Program-made: the position numbers and the translations under genes | Shown here: positions 1 to 10,441 of the stretch, one piece after another | Position numbering within the stretch: position 1 is the stretch's first letter | Layout: the number at the start of each line of letters is the position of its first letter | Assembly: GCA_037127255.1 (NCBI GenBank) | Contig: JBANSL010000002.1 | Span: 41,614,392-41,678,391, forward strand | Length of the DNA stretch: 64,000 nt | DNA from: Persicaria tinctoria | Lineage: Eukaryota > Streptophyta > Magnoliopsida > Caryophyllales > Polygonaceae | Reading direction: 5' to 3' | The notes under the pieces: generated by a model | The model's database searches: none | Told to the model about the DNA's origin: nothing | Seen by the model: only the letters and a program-made list of their open reading frames with translations

Positions 1-2721
1 GTCACAAAGGACAGGATCAATCACTATACTCGCTATGAGTATCTGACAATGCCGCCAAGTGACGCATGGGGTGTGCTAGAGAAGCTCACCAACTACGACA
101 ACAAGTATGGGTCTACTGCAACCTATGAAGAGAACCCATACGCCAGGCCAGCACCATCCATGCCCCTATATGAGCCACCTAAGGAGGTTGATCCTGATGT
201 TAGGGAGCAATACTACAGAGACCAGAATAAGAAGCTCATCAAGCAAGTAAAGTATCTCTCTGTCAACCAGCCTTGCATAGAATGCGGATCGCAAAGGCAC
301 ACCACTCATGAGTGCCCACACACAGAGCAAGTCAGGCTGGCAGAGCACCATGAGGATGCAGCTTACGCAGGGGGTCCCAATCGTTACATGGGGGACCAAA
401 GGTTTCAACAACCATAATGGAACCAAGGTGTCCCTAGGAATCCCCCGCCCTACAGAGATCCAGGACATCCGGAAAGGGAGCAGAAAAAGGATGATATACA
501 GACAGTCTTGGAGGAAATACGGAGGAACCACTCAGAAACTAGGCAATCTTTCAACTCCGTCTATACTCAGATGCAAAGTGTCAATTCTAGGCTTGGGGAA
601 ATTCATATCTGGCGGAAAACAGTTGATACACAGATTGGTCAGCTAGCAGCGGGAATCCCCAGACAGTCAGGGACACTTTCAGGATCTTCAGAACCAAATC
701 CCAAGGGAAAGACTGGACACATCGCTGCTATAAAACTCAGAAGCGGTCATCAACTGCAAGAGCCAGAGGTCGGAAAGTAGCAGAACGACGAGGACCAGCA
801 AGTCGATCTCGACAAAGTCGTGGTCGATCTCGAGAAGACCTTCGTCGACCTCGAGGAGAACCTGCAAGAATCTTCGCCTGCACCACACAGCAACTCGACT
901 GGGCCCAATCTGGTCGATGTCAACAAAGGCCTTTTCGATGTCGAGGAGCCCCTGGTCGACATAGAGAAGTCTGCAGCATCTCCGACGTCTGTTCTGGCTC
1001 CGAATCAGAAAAAGAAATTGCCTTTCCCCACAAAATCTCTAAAGGACCCGGCGGAGGAAAAGTTTCAGCGCTTCATCAAGATGCTTCAGAAGCTCAACGT
1101 CACCATCCCCTTCACAGAAGCTCTCAATGAAATGCCGTCCTATGTCAAGTTCCTGAAGGAGATTCTGAGCAAAAAGCGATCAATGGCTGAAATCACAGAG
1201 GAATGCAGCCATCTGGACATATTGGAGAAGAGGCCGGATCCAGGTAAGTTTGCTATAACTATTGGATTTGGTCCATACAAAATTAATGCCCTATGTGATC
1301 TTGGAGCTAGTGTGAGTATAATGCCTTTAACGATTTGGTCCAAGATTAAGATAGGTGCCTTGGAGCCTGCGGATGCTAGACTTTACATGACCAACAACAC
1401 GGTGGTCATTCCAACAGGCATGGTGGAAAATATCCCAGTACAAGTAGGTAAATTCTTCGTCCCTGCTGATTTCTTAATAGTTGATATGCAAGAAGATCCT
1501 ACTTGTCCAATTATTTTAGGAAGACCATTCTTGGCGACGGTGGATGCCAACATAAGCGTAAGGAAAGGAGTGCTCACCTTCAACATCAGCGATGAGGTAA
1601 TTGAGTATTCCTTTAATAAAACTGAAAGGCATACAGGTCCAATGGAAGAGGTCAAATCTATCTCAGGTGGCTATATCACCTGCGGGGAACCCAAGGTCAG
1701 AAATATGACCCCTGAGGAGATAGAAAAGAGGGACATGGAGGCCCAGGTGGAGGAGATCATGGCAATCCTCAAGGAGAACACAGAGAATCCAATCGACACG
1801 GACCAAGGTAAGTCATTGTGGATTCATTATTTTTCGGATGTCTTGACAGGGACTAAGTATGGGGTCAAGATCGACCAAGGCTCCTCGACATCGAGTAGAG
1901 CCCTAGTCGATCTCGACCAGACCAAGGAGCCTCCACCAGCACCAGCGTCGTCGAGCAGCAAACCAGAGGAGCCACCCTACTCGACCTCGAGTAGACTTGT
2001 CGAGGTCGACCACCAGTGCCCTAACTCGACTCCATCCTCCTCGACACAGAAGCCCCCTGACGAACCAGCCTCGTCGATCTCGACTAAGCTTGTCGAGATC
2101 GACCACCACCGGGCGCCACCAGAGCCTGCTTCATCGGCGCTGCAGCAACCAGGAGGAGAGCCCTCGTCGATCTCGACTAAGCTTGTCGAGATCGACCACC
2201 ACTCGGAGAGCCCAGCCCCGCCTTCCTCGATGAGCAAACCACTAGGAGCGGAGTCTTCGTCGAGGTCGACCAGACTTGTCGAGGTCGACAAGCCCCTGTC
2301 TTCGTCGACTTCTGCCTCTTCGACCAGGCCACCACCAGAGCCCGCAGTCTCGTCGAGATCGACTAGCCCTAGTCGAGATCGACCAAATACAGTGCTCCCC
2401 GATTCCGTCTCTGCGAAGGTAAGTCAAGGTATGGATCTTTCTTCTCCTATTTCCATTAAAGATTTATCTATACATGGGAGAGGTCTGCCTTGGTATTTGC
2501 GATTGTGCAGGATATCCAATGATGAGCCTAAGGAATATGAAGTTGGAGACAAGCTCTATGTCTCTAAATCAAAGGATCATTGGTTTCCTTACAAATTCAA
2601 CAAGAAGCGGATGGGACCGTTCGTGGTGAACAAGATCCATTCTGGAGGATTACAGCTGATGGACAAGAATGGAGTCTTATTTGAGGACCAAGCTACATGG
2701 GCCCTGCAGATTCCACCTTGA
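1..2721 (+). pseudogene. Element A: gag-protease-GPY/F frame of a non-autonomous Athila-like Ty3/gypsy element (5' end outside window)
   Basis: One reading frame runs across the whole interval, broken by TAA at 415-417 and TAG at 778-780. The pieces are the C-terminal part of Gag with a CX2CX4HX4C zinc knuckle (CIECGSQRHTTHEC, near 270-315), an acidic linker (about 790-970), an aspartic protease with the active-site-like DLGAS (near 1295) and the flap-side ILGRPFL (near 1515), a long Ser/Asp/Glu repeat linker built from LVEID units (1870-2390), and a C-terminal stretch with GDKLYV...FNKKRMGPF (2550-2660). That last part resembles the GPY/F module at the end of Ty3/gypsy integrases. No RT, RNase H or integrase core follows. 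Homologous copies in this window have sense codons at both stops (CAA and CAG), so both stops fit C-to-T change. Gag and PR are assigned from motifs; the GPY/F reading is inference. Confidence 0.85.
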
Positions 2722-2985
2722 GCATTAATGGAAAGTCGGCCTAGCGACTATAAAATCTAGAGCATGTACATAAACTTTTTAGGACTTTTGGGACTTTGTT
2801 TTGTTTGTTTTTGGTTTTGAACACTTTTTAGTTTTGCTATTATGGGTATATGTCTTCTACTTTTCAGGTCCATGGATGGAACCAAGCTACATTAAAACTC
2901 GGCCTAGGAGGTGCTCCATTCGAAATTTTGAGGCTCTGCACACCTGTCTTGTGAGTTTCTTTCTTTACCCTTACCTTGTTTTTAT

Positions 2986-3028
2986 ACAGTGAGGACACTG
3001 TAATATTTAAGTATGGGGTGGGGGAAGA
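2986..3028 (+). promoter_or_regulatory. Internal hairpin plus polypurine module (element A)
   Basis: ACAGTG-AGGA-CACTGT forms a perfect 6-bp stem with an AGGA loop (2986-3001). It is followed by the purine-rich AAGTATGGGGTGGGGGAAGA (3009-3028). The design matches the canonical module beside the LTR at 4164-4197, but it sits 1.2 kb upstream. Equivalent positions in A2 (29754-29790) and E (56864-56905) keep the purine tract. A second plus-strand priming site is an inference. Confidence 0.55.
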
Positions 3029-4163
3029 GCTTACTTTATATATATTTGATTTATTTGACATGACTTGTGCATTATTTCTTTGAATTGCTACATGGCTATT
3101 TTGGAATGCATTATTTATTTATGTGCTTATATATGCATGTTTTCCAAAAATGAGAAAAATGACCCCCATTTGAAATTTTTGATAAATGTCATGGAAGCTT
3201 ATATTGAACTCGACGATGCAAAATTAGATTCATTAGAGATATAGCATGAAATTGCCTAGTAAAGGGAAGTCACAATGAAGTGCATTATTTTCTTGAAAAC
3301 CATGAAAGGAGGTAAATTTTGAAGTTGCTTTTGACATGTTGCATGATAAAATGATGGAGGACTTTATATTTCCATATAATGCTCATATGTTTATAATCCT
3401 AGCCTTACCCATGCCTATGCATCACAAAAGCCATAATATGCCTTATTTCAATTATTGCTCCACATGATCTAAATATTGCCATTCTTTACCTTATCCGGGG
3501 ATTATGTTGAGAATGATGTTACATTATGGAGATGTCATATGGTGTTTGTGTTGTTATCATTATTGGAGTTTGGAAGGAAATTGTTTGAATTATATGGAAA
3601 ATTTAATGAGTGAAAGAAAATCCAATCACCTCAGGAGATAAAGGTAGATTGACCCTGCTCTTTGAGATAATAGTTTGGAGAGATGGGACACATTGTGAGG
3701 AGTCCAAAGCACTAAGTATCCGGGGCCATTCATGACACCCATGTTTGCGACTCACGAGAAGGCAGTGCTAAGGTTAGAGAGGTAAAAGCATTATTATTGA
3801 GAAAAGCAATATGAAAGGCGATGAATCAAATGGAGAAGGAATGTGGAAATTCAATTTGGGAAATACTCCATTTCCCCGGATCAAAAGCACCACATTGCCA
3901 AATATTGCCCACCTTTAGCCTTTTACCAATCTACTCCTTCATGAGCTTAAATTAAAGTCTTCTTGATTATCAATGCTTTGTCATATGAATTCTTTTTGCA
4001 TAACCCTCCTTTTGTGAGTAGATGTTGCTTTTACATATTTGCACGTGCATGAATCTGTGACACTAGTACCTTTTCGAGGATGGTAATTGATTGCAGGGAC
4101 ATATAAGAATGAATCTAAGATGTTGAGATTTTGAATTCTTCCCCTGAATGACAAATAAAAGTA

Positions 4164-4199
4164 TTGCTTGAGGACAAGCAAGCTTAAGTATGGGGTGTT
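4164..4199 (+). promoter_or_regulatory. 3' hairpin and polypurine tract before the LTR (element A)
   Basis: TTGCTTG-AGGA-CAAGCAA (4164-4181) is a perfect 7-bp hairpin with an AGGA loop. TAAGTATGGGGTG (4185-4197) follows directly before the LTR start. A purine run next to the 3' LTR is where plus-strand DNA synthesis starts in LTR retrotransposons, and a similar block precedes the A2 3' LTR at 31278-31310. Confidence 0.75.
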
Positions 4200-6379
4200 T
4201 GTTGTGAGCGGAATCTGCCATGTTTTACAGTAACCTTTATATCAATTTCTGTATACATTGCATTCATTTGGGTTTAGATAGTACAGAATCTATGTAGTTT
4301 ATGTTTATTTGCCAAATTATGGAATCTACACCAGTTTCTGTTTCATTCGCAGAAATCGAGGCATTTTACAGCAATTCTACAGAAGGTCTGAAAAGCTCGG
4401 AAAACCGCTACAGAAGTCCAAGGTCAAAGCAGCGGAACCAAGCTGAAAGTCAAGGCTACTCGATCTCGAGTGGGCCCTACTCGACACAGACGAGCATGTC
4501 CGAGCACAGCCTTGTCGACAAAGCCTGATCGAGAGCCAGACCAACCCGAGCTCCGGAAGTCTACTCGATCTCGACAAGCCCTAGTCGAGATCAACGAAGC
4601 CCAGACGCCACACCCGGAGTCGACAAGGAGAGGAGCCGAGGACGACCAGGCGACAATCGCTGGCAGCGACTCGACTCGCTGCAGCGGACCACTCGTTGCC
4701 GCGGAAAAAAACCCGCTGCCAGCGGGATGCACCAAGCCGACAAAGAGTCCTACTCGACATCGACTAGAGCTTGTCGAGGTCGACGACGCCCAGGAGCCTT
4801 GTCCGAGCCTTGTCGAGTAGAGCCACCCGAGGAGACCTAGTCGATGACCGGTCTTACTCGACATCGACAAGGGCTACTCGAGGTCGACAAGCGCCAGTGA
4901 ACCAAGTCCGAGCCACATCGAGCAGATCTAGCCGAGGAAGTCCAGTCGACGAACCACCCTACTCGAGGTCGACGAGCCGTGGTCGAGGTCGAGTAGAGCC
5001 GTTTCCAGAAACTTCTCGACGAGACCTGTCCGAGTAGAATTTAGATTCCTTGGGCGCGAAGGAGTCGATTTGGCCGAAGATCTATCCGATTCCATCAAGT
5101 TCTATTATCAAGGAGACAAGATCTATCAACATCATGAAGACTTACCTAGTTTAGAATTATCCTTTCCTTGTTGATTTATTTCTTTATTACAATTTATTTA
5201 TCCTTTCAAATTTTAGATATAATTTTAGATATAGATAGATATCTTCTTTCCTAGAATAGCTAGGGAATGAAGTCTATAAATAAGGCCCTAGGGGGCTCAG
5301 TTTTATATATTCAATTTTAGAGACGATTAGTTAGTTCCACATAGTAGTTTAGGAGTTCTAAGGTTTTTAGGGTTTTGGCTTTCAGCGAAAGTTGATTGCC
5401 AGGATTGTAAAGGCTTTTGAATATAGTTAATGCAAGTTATTTCTTTTCATTCAATGTTTGTTATTGCGATGAGGCGTGAGTAGTCCACCCACTTCTGGGG
5501 CTGGGGTGAGCCCGACGGTGGCCATGTGAGGCGATGCGATAAAGGTCAGATCTTTTGTGCAATCCATCTTCTATCCCTATGAGCATGGTTCTTTTGCGAG
5601 AGTTGAAGCTGATCCTTGTTTGTTTTATTGAAGCGAAAGTGATCTTAATGCAACTTGGATTAATTATGTGAAAAAGGGTTAGTAACAATTAGGGTTTATG
5701 CGAAAGCCTCTATATTCCTATTTGTTAATAACGAAAGTTATTTGATGGAAAGCATGATCTTTTATGCCTTTATGTGTTACTTTGCATGGTTATCGTTGTG
5801 GTGTTGAAACCCTGGCTTTGGAAGTCTTTTAATATATTGAAGTTAATTTCTGTCAAAATCTGAGTTTTGGGTTCGAATTCTGCAGTTTATATTTTCTGTT
5901 TTTCTTGTCGACATAGAGTAGTGCTTTGTCGAGATCGAGTAAGCTGTGGTCGATCTCGAGTAGGACTGGTCTAGGTCGAGTTGAAGTTTTCTCTGTTGTC
6001 GTCGATTTTCACTTTCTGAAGTTTCTGTTTTTCTGCCTTTGTCGATCTCGAGGAGCCTCTTTTCGAGGTCGAGTAGCCTTTGCTTTGCTTTTCGTTTTTG
6101 CTTTGTCTTTGCTTTATTTCTTGCTTTGTTCTTTGCTTTTATTTTGTTTGCCCTTGCCGGGTTTATTTGTTTCTTTCCTTTTTGTGTTTCTGTCTTTCTG
6201 CTGCTTCTGTGAGAATTTACAGCTACCTGAGAACTGCTGACGTGCTTCCTCGTGGATTCGATCCTGATTTTCTCTTACTACAACGGGATGAAGTCTTGTA
6301 TTTATTTGTTGAGACAGGGAAGTCAGTCTGATCTTTATTCTATATTTATTTCAATACTCGATTTACTCCTGCAACAACA
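4200..6379 (+). mobile_element. Element A: 3' LTR
   Basis: The LTR begins TGTTGTGAGC just after the polypurine tract and ends near GCAACAACA (6376-6379; the exact base is uncertain because the partner LTR is outside the window). At about 2.18 kb it is the longest of the family here. A TATAAATA box lies at 5275-5282, followed by a conserved 'AGTAGTCCACCCACTTCT' block (about 5480-5540). There are two clusters of TCGA-NN-TCGA motifs: 4459-5035 upstream of the TATA box and 5905-6075 downstream. ORFs in these clusters on both strands are by-products of the repeat, which has no stop in any frame. Confidence 0.85.
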
Positions 6380-7147
6380 GACACCTCTTGATCAGGACAA
6401 TGCAAGCATGTTTTGCATAAGAAAATGAATTAAAGGAGCGTTTAGGTTTATGATTTTACCAAAATCATTGTCCTTCTCAACCAACTCTAAGCTGCTGCTT
6501 GAGTTATCCAAGTAATCGTATACCATTCAAGTGCAAGAATAGAGATAAAAACTTGTAAGTACATTTTGAAAAGGAAAGTGAGAGCATGGAACAATAGTAA
6601 AGGATATGCAACAACCATTTAGCTTCTCATGAAAAACTAACTGAATTACTCCTACTGTGGCAAAATACTTGTGGAGACAAATAAATTGATTATACAGTCA
6701 GATTTTCTGTTTGCTGCAATTACATATCATAGACATCAATAGCAGGATGGGGAATAGATTAATAGCAAAGAAGTTCACCAACAGGAAATCATGTGACCAT
6801 CTATAAATATCACAAATTTGCAACTCAAAGGCAGTGCTGAACAAAGCAAATTCAGCACAAATTGCAGTCCCTTCTTCTTGAAATATATTTTTGCAGATCA
6901 GCATTGGCAAAGCATGGATTTGATTTGAACAATCAGCCCACAACAACTGCAGTCCCTTCCTCTTGAACAATCAACCATGGATTAGAGTTTGGGAACACAT
7001 ACAACCCACCCCCCTCAACATTAATTCAGCACAAAATCAGTCCAGAAAATCCCAAAATTGAAATCCACAAATAGCAAATTAAACAAGGGCGAAAAGATGC
7101 TAATCAAATTAAAATCGAAATTCAAAACCACACCTTATGTTTGTGGC
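6380..7147. other. Non-coding region, no gene seen
   Basis: AT-rich sequence follows the LTR. It contains two partial copies of a 'TGCAGTCCCTTC' phrase (6865 and 6949). No ORF shows a recognisable domain. It could be an intron or UTR of a host gene, but nothing in the sequence proves this. Confidence 0.4.
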
Positions 7148-7350
7148 CAGCGGTAGCACGGGAAGCACATACGCGGTTTCATAGTCCGCAGGCAGCCAAT
7201 CGGGAATCTCGCCGTCGGCGTTGGCTTGACTGCTGCGCTAGGCTTGGCGATTCCGGAAAGGGATCGGAGAAGGTGACCAACGGTAGCACTAGAAGCACAG
7301 AGGCGGAAGTCGATTTCCCAACCCGTAGGCAGCGAATCGGGAAGCTTGCC
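7148..7350. repeat. Imperfect tandem duplication of about 127 bp
   Basis: The stretch with CGGTAGCAC, AAGCACA, CGCAGGCAGC and AATCGGGAA (from 7148) recurs at 7275-7350 with about 20 percent differences. The segment is GC-rich compared with its surroundings. The ORFs over it are low in complexity and are not called as genes. Confidence 0.5.
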
Positions 7351-8758
7351 TCTCGAGGTTAGGGTTTATAGAAGTTGAGCATAGAGGAGGTGCAGGAGAT
7401 GGCGTGGGTCGATCTGGTGGACGAGATCGATCGCTGGACGATTGCAGGGGATACGAAGATCGATCTCTTGATGGAGGAGGATACGGAGGCAGGGTTGCAG
7501 GGGAGAGAGATGAGTGGAAGGGGCGAAATTTCGTTCTCGCGGCGAGGAGAGAACAAGAGGAAGAAGACCGGTCCGCTTCTGTTCTTTTTTTTTTTCTGTT
7601 TTTTCCGGTCCACACCGGTTCAGTTGTTTTTTATAAAAAAAAATCGGGACGCGCGTGTTCTAGACCCCATTTTCACTTTAAGCAAAATTTTAATCTTAAA
7701 CCCCTTTTTCACTTTAACCTCACCATATATATATATATATGGTAGGGTTCAGGTGAGAAGATATCGGTCCGGTGAGAAGGAAAAAAGTGATCTTATTGGT
7801 CCAATTTAATTAAGAAGAATAAAATAAAAAATCTGTCCCACGGGCCTCCTTCCTTCTCTGTACTCCTCTCCCCCTTATCTCCCATGGCCACCTTCCGCTT
7901 CTCCGATTTGTCTCCCTCCTGCTGTGTTCCCTACGATGGTGGCTTGTTGAATTGAAAGAGACGGAGAAGTTCACGCGATTCGATCTCCTCTATTGAGCTT
8001 TGATTCTCGGGTTCCACGACTTCTTTGGTACTCCTTCCCGTACGTCGCTGTTCGAGACAACTCGGTTTCTGGAGGTGAGGATGAGCGAGAGGGTGGCAAA
8101 GAGGCATCAACAAGGTGCGGACGGGGGTGGTGACTGGGCTTCGTAGATCCGAGGAGGACGAGGGAGATCTAGGGCATCGGAATCGCTACTTCTGCGGCTC
8201 AGCAGGTCTGGCGAGGCAGGAGGGCTGGCGAAGAGCGTGGGAGTGAGAGGGGAGGCATCGAGATTGAGGAAGAAGCCACAACGGGTAGTGAACAGGGGCG
8301 ACTATGGACAACCGGCGTCAGAGTCCCGTCTCTAACCGGCGTCGAAGCGAGGTTGAGTGGTGGCAGAGCTCTATGGAAGAAGAACGAGAATGATGAAAGG
8401 AGGGAGGTTGGAAGGGGAAGGTGAGGGTGCGTCCGTGGGAGGTTGTTTGCGTTGCCGAGTCACCCTCGCTTGGGCTGATTCCATGGTTTCTGATCTCCAT
8501 TGATAGGGCTTCAATTTGTTGAAGGCACTATTGAAATGGTACGATGGAGATATAATCAAAAGCTGGTAGCATGTTCAATAATACTCCGTATTAAACAGTA
8601 CTACTGTAATGTTAAATGCATGATACAACTTCATAAACTTAAAAAAAAATTTAATATATTACAATTTTCTCCTCTTGAATTGCATCCATTTTTCATTCAT
8701 TTCTTATTACTTTAACTTTGAAAAAAAATTGAATTTTTGTTTGAGAATGAACGAAATA
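7351..8758. other. Mixed GC-rich region with an AT microsatellite, no gene recognised
   Basis: A T-rich run (7587-7660) and an (AT)n run (7724-7740) precede GC-rich sequence (7830-8500) with several short overlapping ORFs on both strands. None carries a recognisable domain. The phrase GGTAGGGTTCAGGTGAGAAG directly after the (AT)n looks like a transposon terminus, but I could not find a partner end or a target duplication. Confidence 0.35.
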
Positions 8759-9115
8759 GAGGTTGGTTCAGTGACTTAATAGAGGTTGGTTCAGTGACTA
8801 AATAGATGTTGGTTCGATGACTAAATAGAGGTTGGTTCAGTGACTTAATAGAGGTTGGTTCAATGACTAAATAGATGTTGGTTCGGTGACTAAATAGAGG
8901 TTGGTTCAGTGACTTAATAGAGGTTGGTTCAGTGACTAAATAGATGTTGGTTCGGTGACTAAATAGAGGTTGGTTCAGTGACTAAATAGGGGTTGGTTCA
9001 GTGAGTAAATAGATGTTGGTTCGGGGACTAAATAGAGGTTGGTTCAGTGGCTAAATAGAGATTGGTTCATTGACTAAATAGGTTGGTTCAGTGGCTAAAT
9101 AGAGGTTGGTTCACT
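8759..9115 (+). repeat. 23-bp minisatellite, part 1 (TTGGTTCA orientation)
   Basis: About 15 tandem units of 23 bp have the form GAGGTTGGTTCAGTGACTAA plus ATA. Early units form a three-unit (69-bp) higher-order pattern: a CTTAATA unit, a CTAAATA unit and a GATGTTGGTTCG unit, repeated about three times before decaying. There is no coding potential. Confidence 0.9.
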
Positions 9116-9295
9116 GTGAATAAAATTGATGAACCATTGTCAATAACATTGCTGAACCACTATGAAGAAAATTGTTGAACCATAGTGAATAAAATTGTTG
9201 AACTAATGTGAATAAAATTGCTTAACCACTGTGAATAAAATTGATGAACCAAGGTAAATAAAATTGTTGAACCGCTGTGAATAAAATTGCTGAAC
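9116..9295 (+). repeat. 23-bp minisatellite, part 2 (TGAACCA orientation)
   Basis: About eight units have the form GAACCACTGTGAATAAAATT plus GCT, again 23 bp long. The shared core TGAACCA is the reverse complement of the TGGTTCA core of part 1. Confidence 0.85.
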
Positions 9296-9470
9296 CACTT
9301 CTTGAAACTTGATGAACCACTTCTTTATAACTTCATGAACCACTCATTTATAGCTTGATTGATGAACCACTTCTTTATAGCTTGATTGATGAACCACTTC
9401 TTATAGGCCCATGAACTACTTCTTTATAGCTTGATGAATCACTTCTTTATAACTTCATGAACCATTGGCT
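9296..9470 (+). repeat. 23-bp minisatellite, part 3 (TGAACCACTTCTTTATA type)
   Basis: About seven more units (GAACCACTTCTTTATAGCTT plus GAT) have a 22-27 bp period and keep the TGAACCAC core of part 2 with a different second half. Confidence 0.8.
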
Positions 9471-10119
9471 AGCTTAGGACACCATGTCGATGAACTACTT
9501 CTTGAGAATTTTTTTTTTGTTAATTTTTTTCTATAAATATATACAAAATGGATGTTTATTCGTAGATAAAATTAAATTACATTCAAAAATATTTTTTTTA
9601 TTTTGTTTATCAAGTAATTATTTATTTTAATTAACATCACGTTACCAAATTAAATAAAAAGATGTAATTGGGTTTCGAAATATAATTAATCCCTAATTTA
9701 ACATGCGTGACTTTTAAAATGCATTAATTGCATGTTTCATTTTCAATTCCAATTTAAAGGACGTGACTTTTAAATGCATTAATTGGAAATATAGTTATTA
9801 TATGATGCCTTTAACAACAAGAGTTGCATTGAGGTACAGTGGTTGGATCTATCCACTGTATGGGTTGAATCTTCTGTTCGACTCCCCACCAGAACGGACG
9901 ATCAAGCATTTTTATTAAATTGTGTAGACGCGTCTGGTGGACGCGCGGAGGAGCCTTGTTGTGCGAGTGGGATTCGCATGGGACACGCGAAATGGCCAGA
10001 TGGCGAGTGGGAAGAAAAAATGTCCACAGGTATGATAGTGATTGGTATTTGTATAAATTAAAAGCATATACAAGTGTATGTAAATTTATAATCTTCGATA
10101 AAAAAATGTATATAAATTA
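9471..10119. other. AT-rich spacer, no gene seen
   Basis: Mostly AT-rich sequence with TAATT/AATTG-type words. The phrase 'GACTTTTAAA(A)TGCATTAATTG' occurs twice (9711 and 9766), a local duplication of about 55 bp. Short ORFs at 9843-10216 show no domain and do not look coding. Confidence 0.4.
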
Positions 10120-10441
10120 TATAGGGTTCGTATGGGACGGGGTTAATAAACTGACTAAAATTATAAACAGGGTAAAAATTTATAAACTGTTGGTAAAAGT
10201 AGTTAAAAAATTATGAAAAAATATAAACTCCGTATGGGGAGAAAAACAGTTTATTTGTAAAAAGTGGAGTTTATTTGGTTTTTATTAGGGGTATTGTGGT
10301 ACTTTCAAACCAAATAAGATAAAAGAGAAGGGGTAAAATAGTAATTATGGAATATAAACCTCAAAATAAGCTTCAATCGGAAGCTTATTTATAAACCCTT
10401 TTTTTAACTGACTAAAGCTTATTTGTTGTTCCCATACACCA
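10120..10441. mobile_element. Possible hAT-like MITE
   Basis: The left end GGGTTCGTATGGGA and the right end (reverse complement GGTGTATGGGA) are similar inverted termini. Inverted internal words such as AATAAACTGACTAAA and TTTAGTCAGTT support a folded element. No matching target duplication was found, so the ends are uncertain. Confidence 0.35.

Larger units (their letters stand above)
2722..4199 (+). mobile_element. Element A: 3' non-coding internal region
   Basis: About 1.5 kb without a credible ORF lies between the gag-PR frame and the 3' LTR. It contains a short conserved hairpin (AGTCG-GCCTAG-CGACT at 2734-2749), an exon-like cassette bracketed by a 3' splice-like AG (2866-2867) and a 5' splice-like GTGAGT (2951), and two hairpin/polypurine modules. 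The block at 3180-3440 is closely similar to 57050-57330 in element E, which shows that both belong to one family. The function of the rest is unknown. Confidence 0.75.

Noticed and set aside
1977..2291. Minus-strand ORF with STSLVEIDE repeats
   Set aside because: It is the antisense reading of the palindromic TCGA repeats in element A, which lack stops in every frame.
4424..4870. 148-aa minus-strand ORF in the LTR of element A, and the plus-strand ORF 4470-4820
   Set aside because: Both arise from stop-free TCGA words in the LTR; composition is Ser/Arg repeats with no domain.
6380..6384. Target duplication of element A
   Set aside because: The 5' end of A lies before the window, so the duplication cannot be tested.
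7289..7809. Several overlapping ORFs of 84-144 aa
   Set aside because: Open on both strands in the same GC-rich stretch, with homopolymer runs of Phe/Lys; no domain or splice context that convinces.
8759..9470. CRISPR-like array
   Set aside because: Units are contiguous 23-bp minisatellite repeats without unique spacers, in a plant genome.
10120..10441. Confident hAT MITE call
   Set aside because: Ends are only loosely inverted and no 8-bp duplication was found; kept only as a low-confidence feature.
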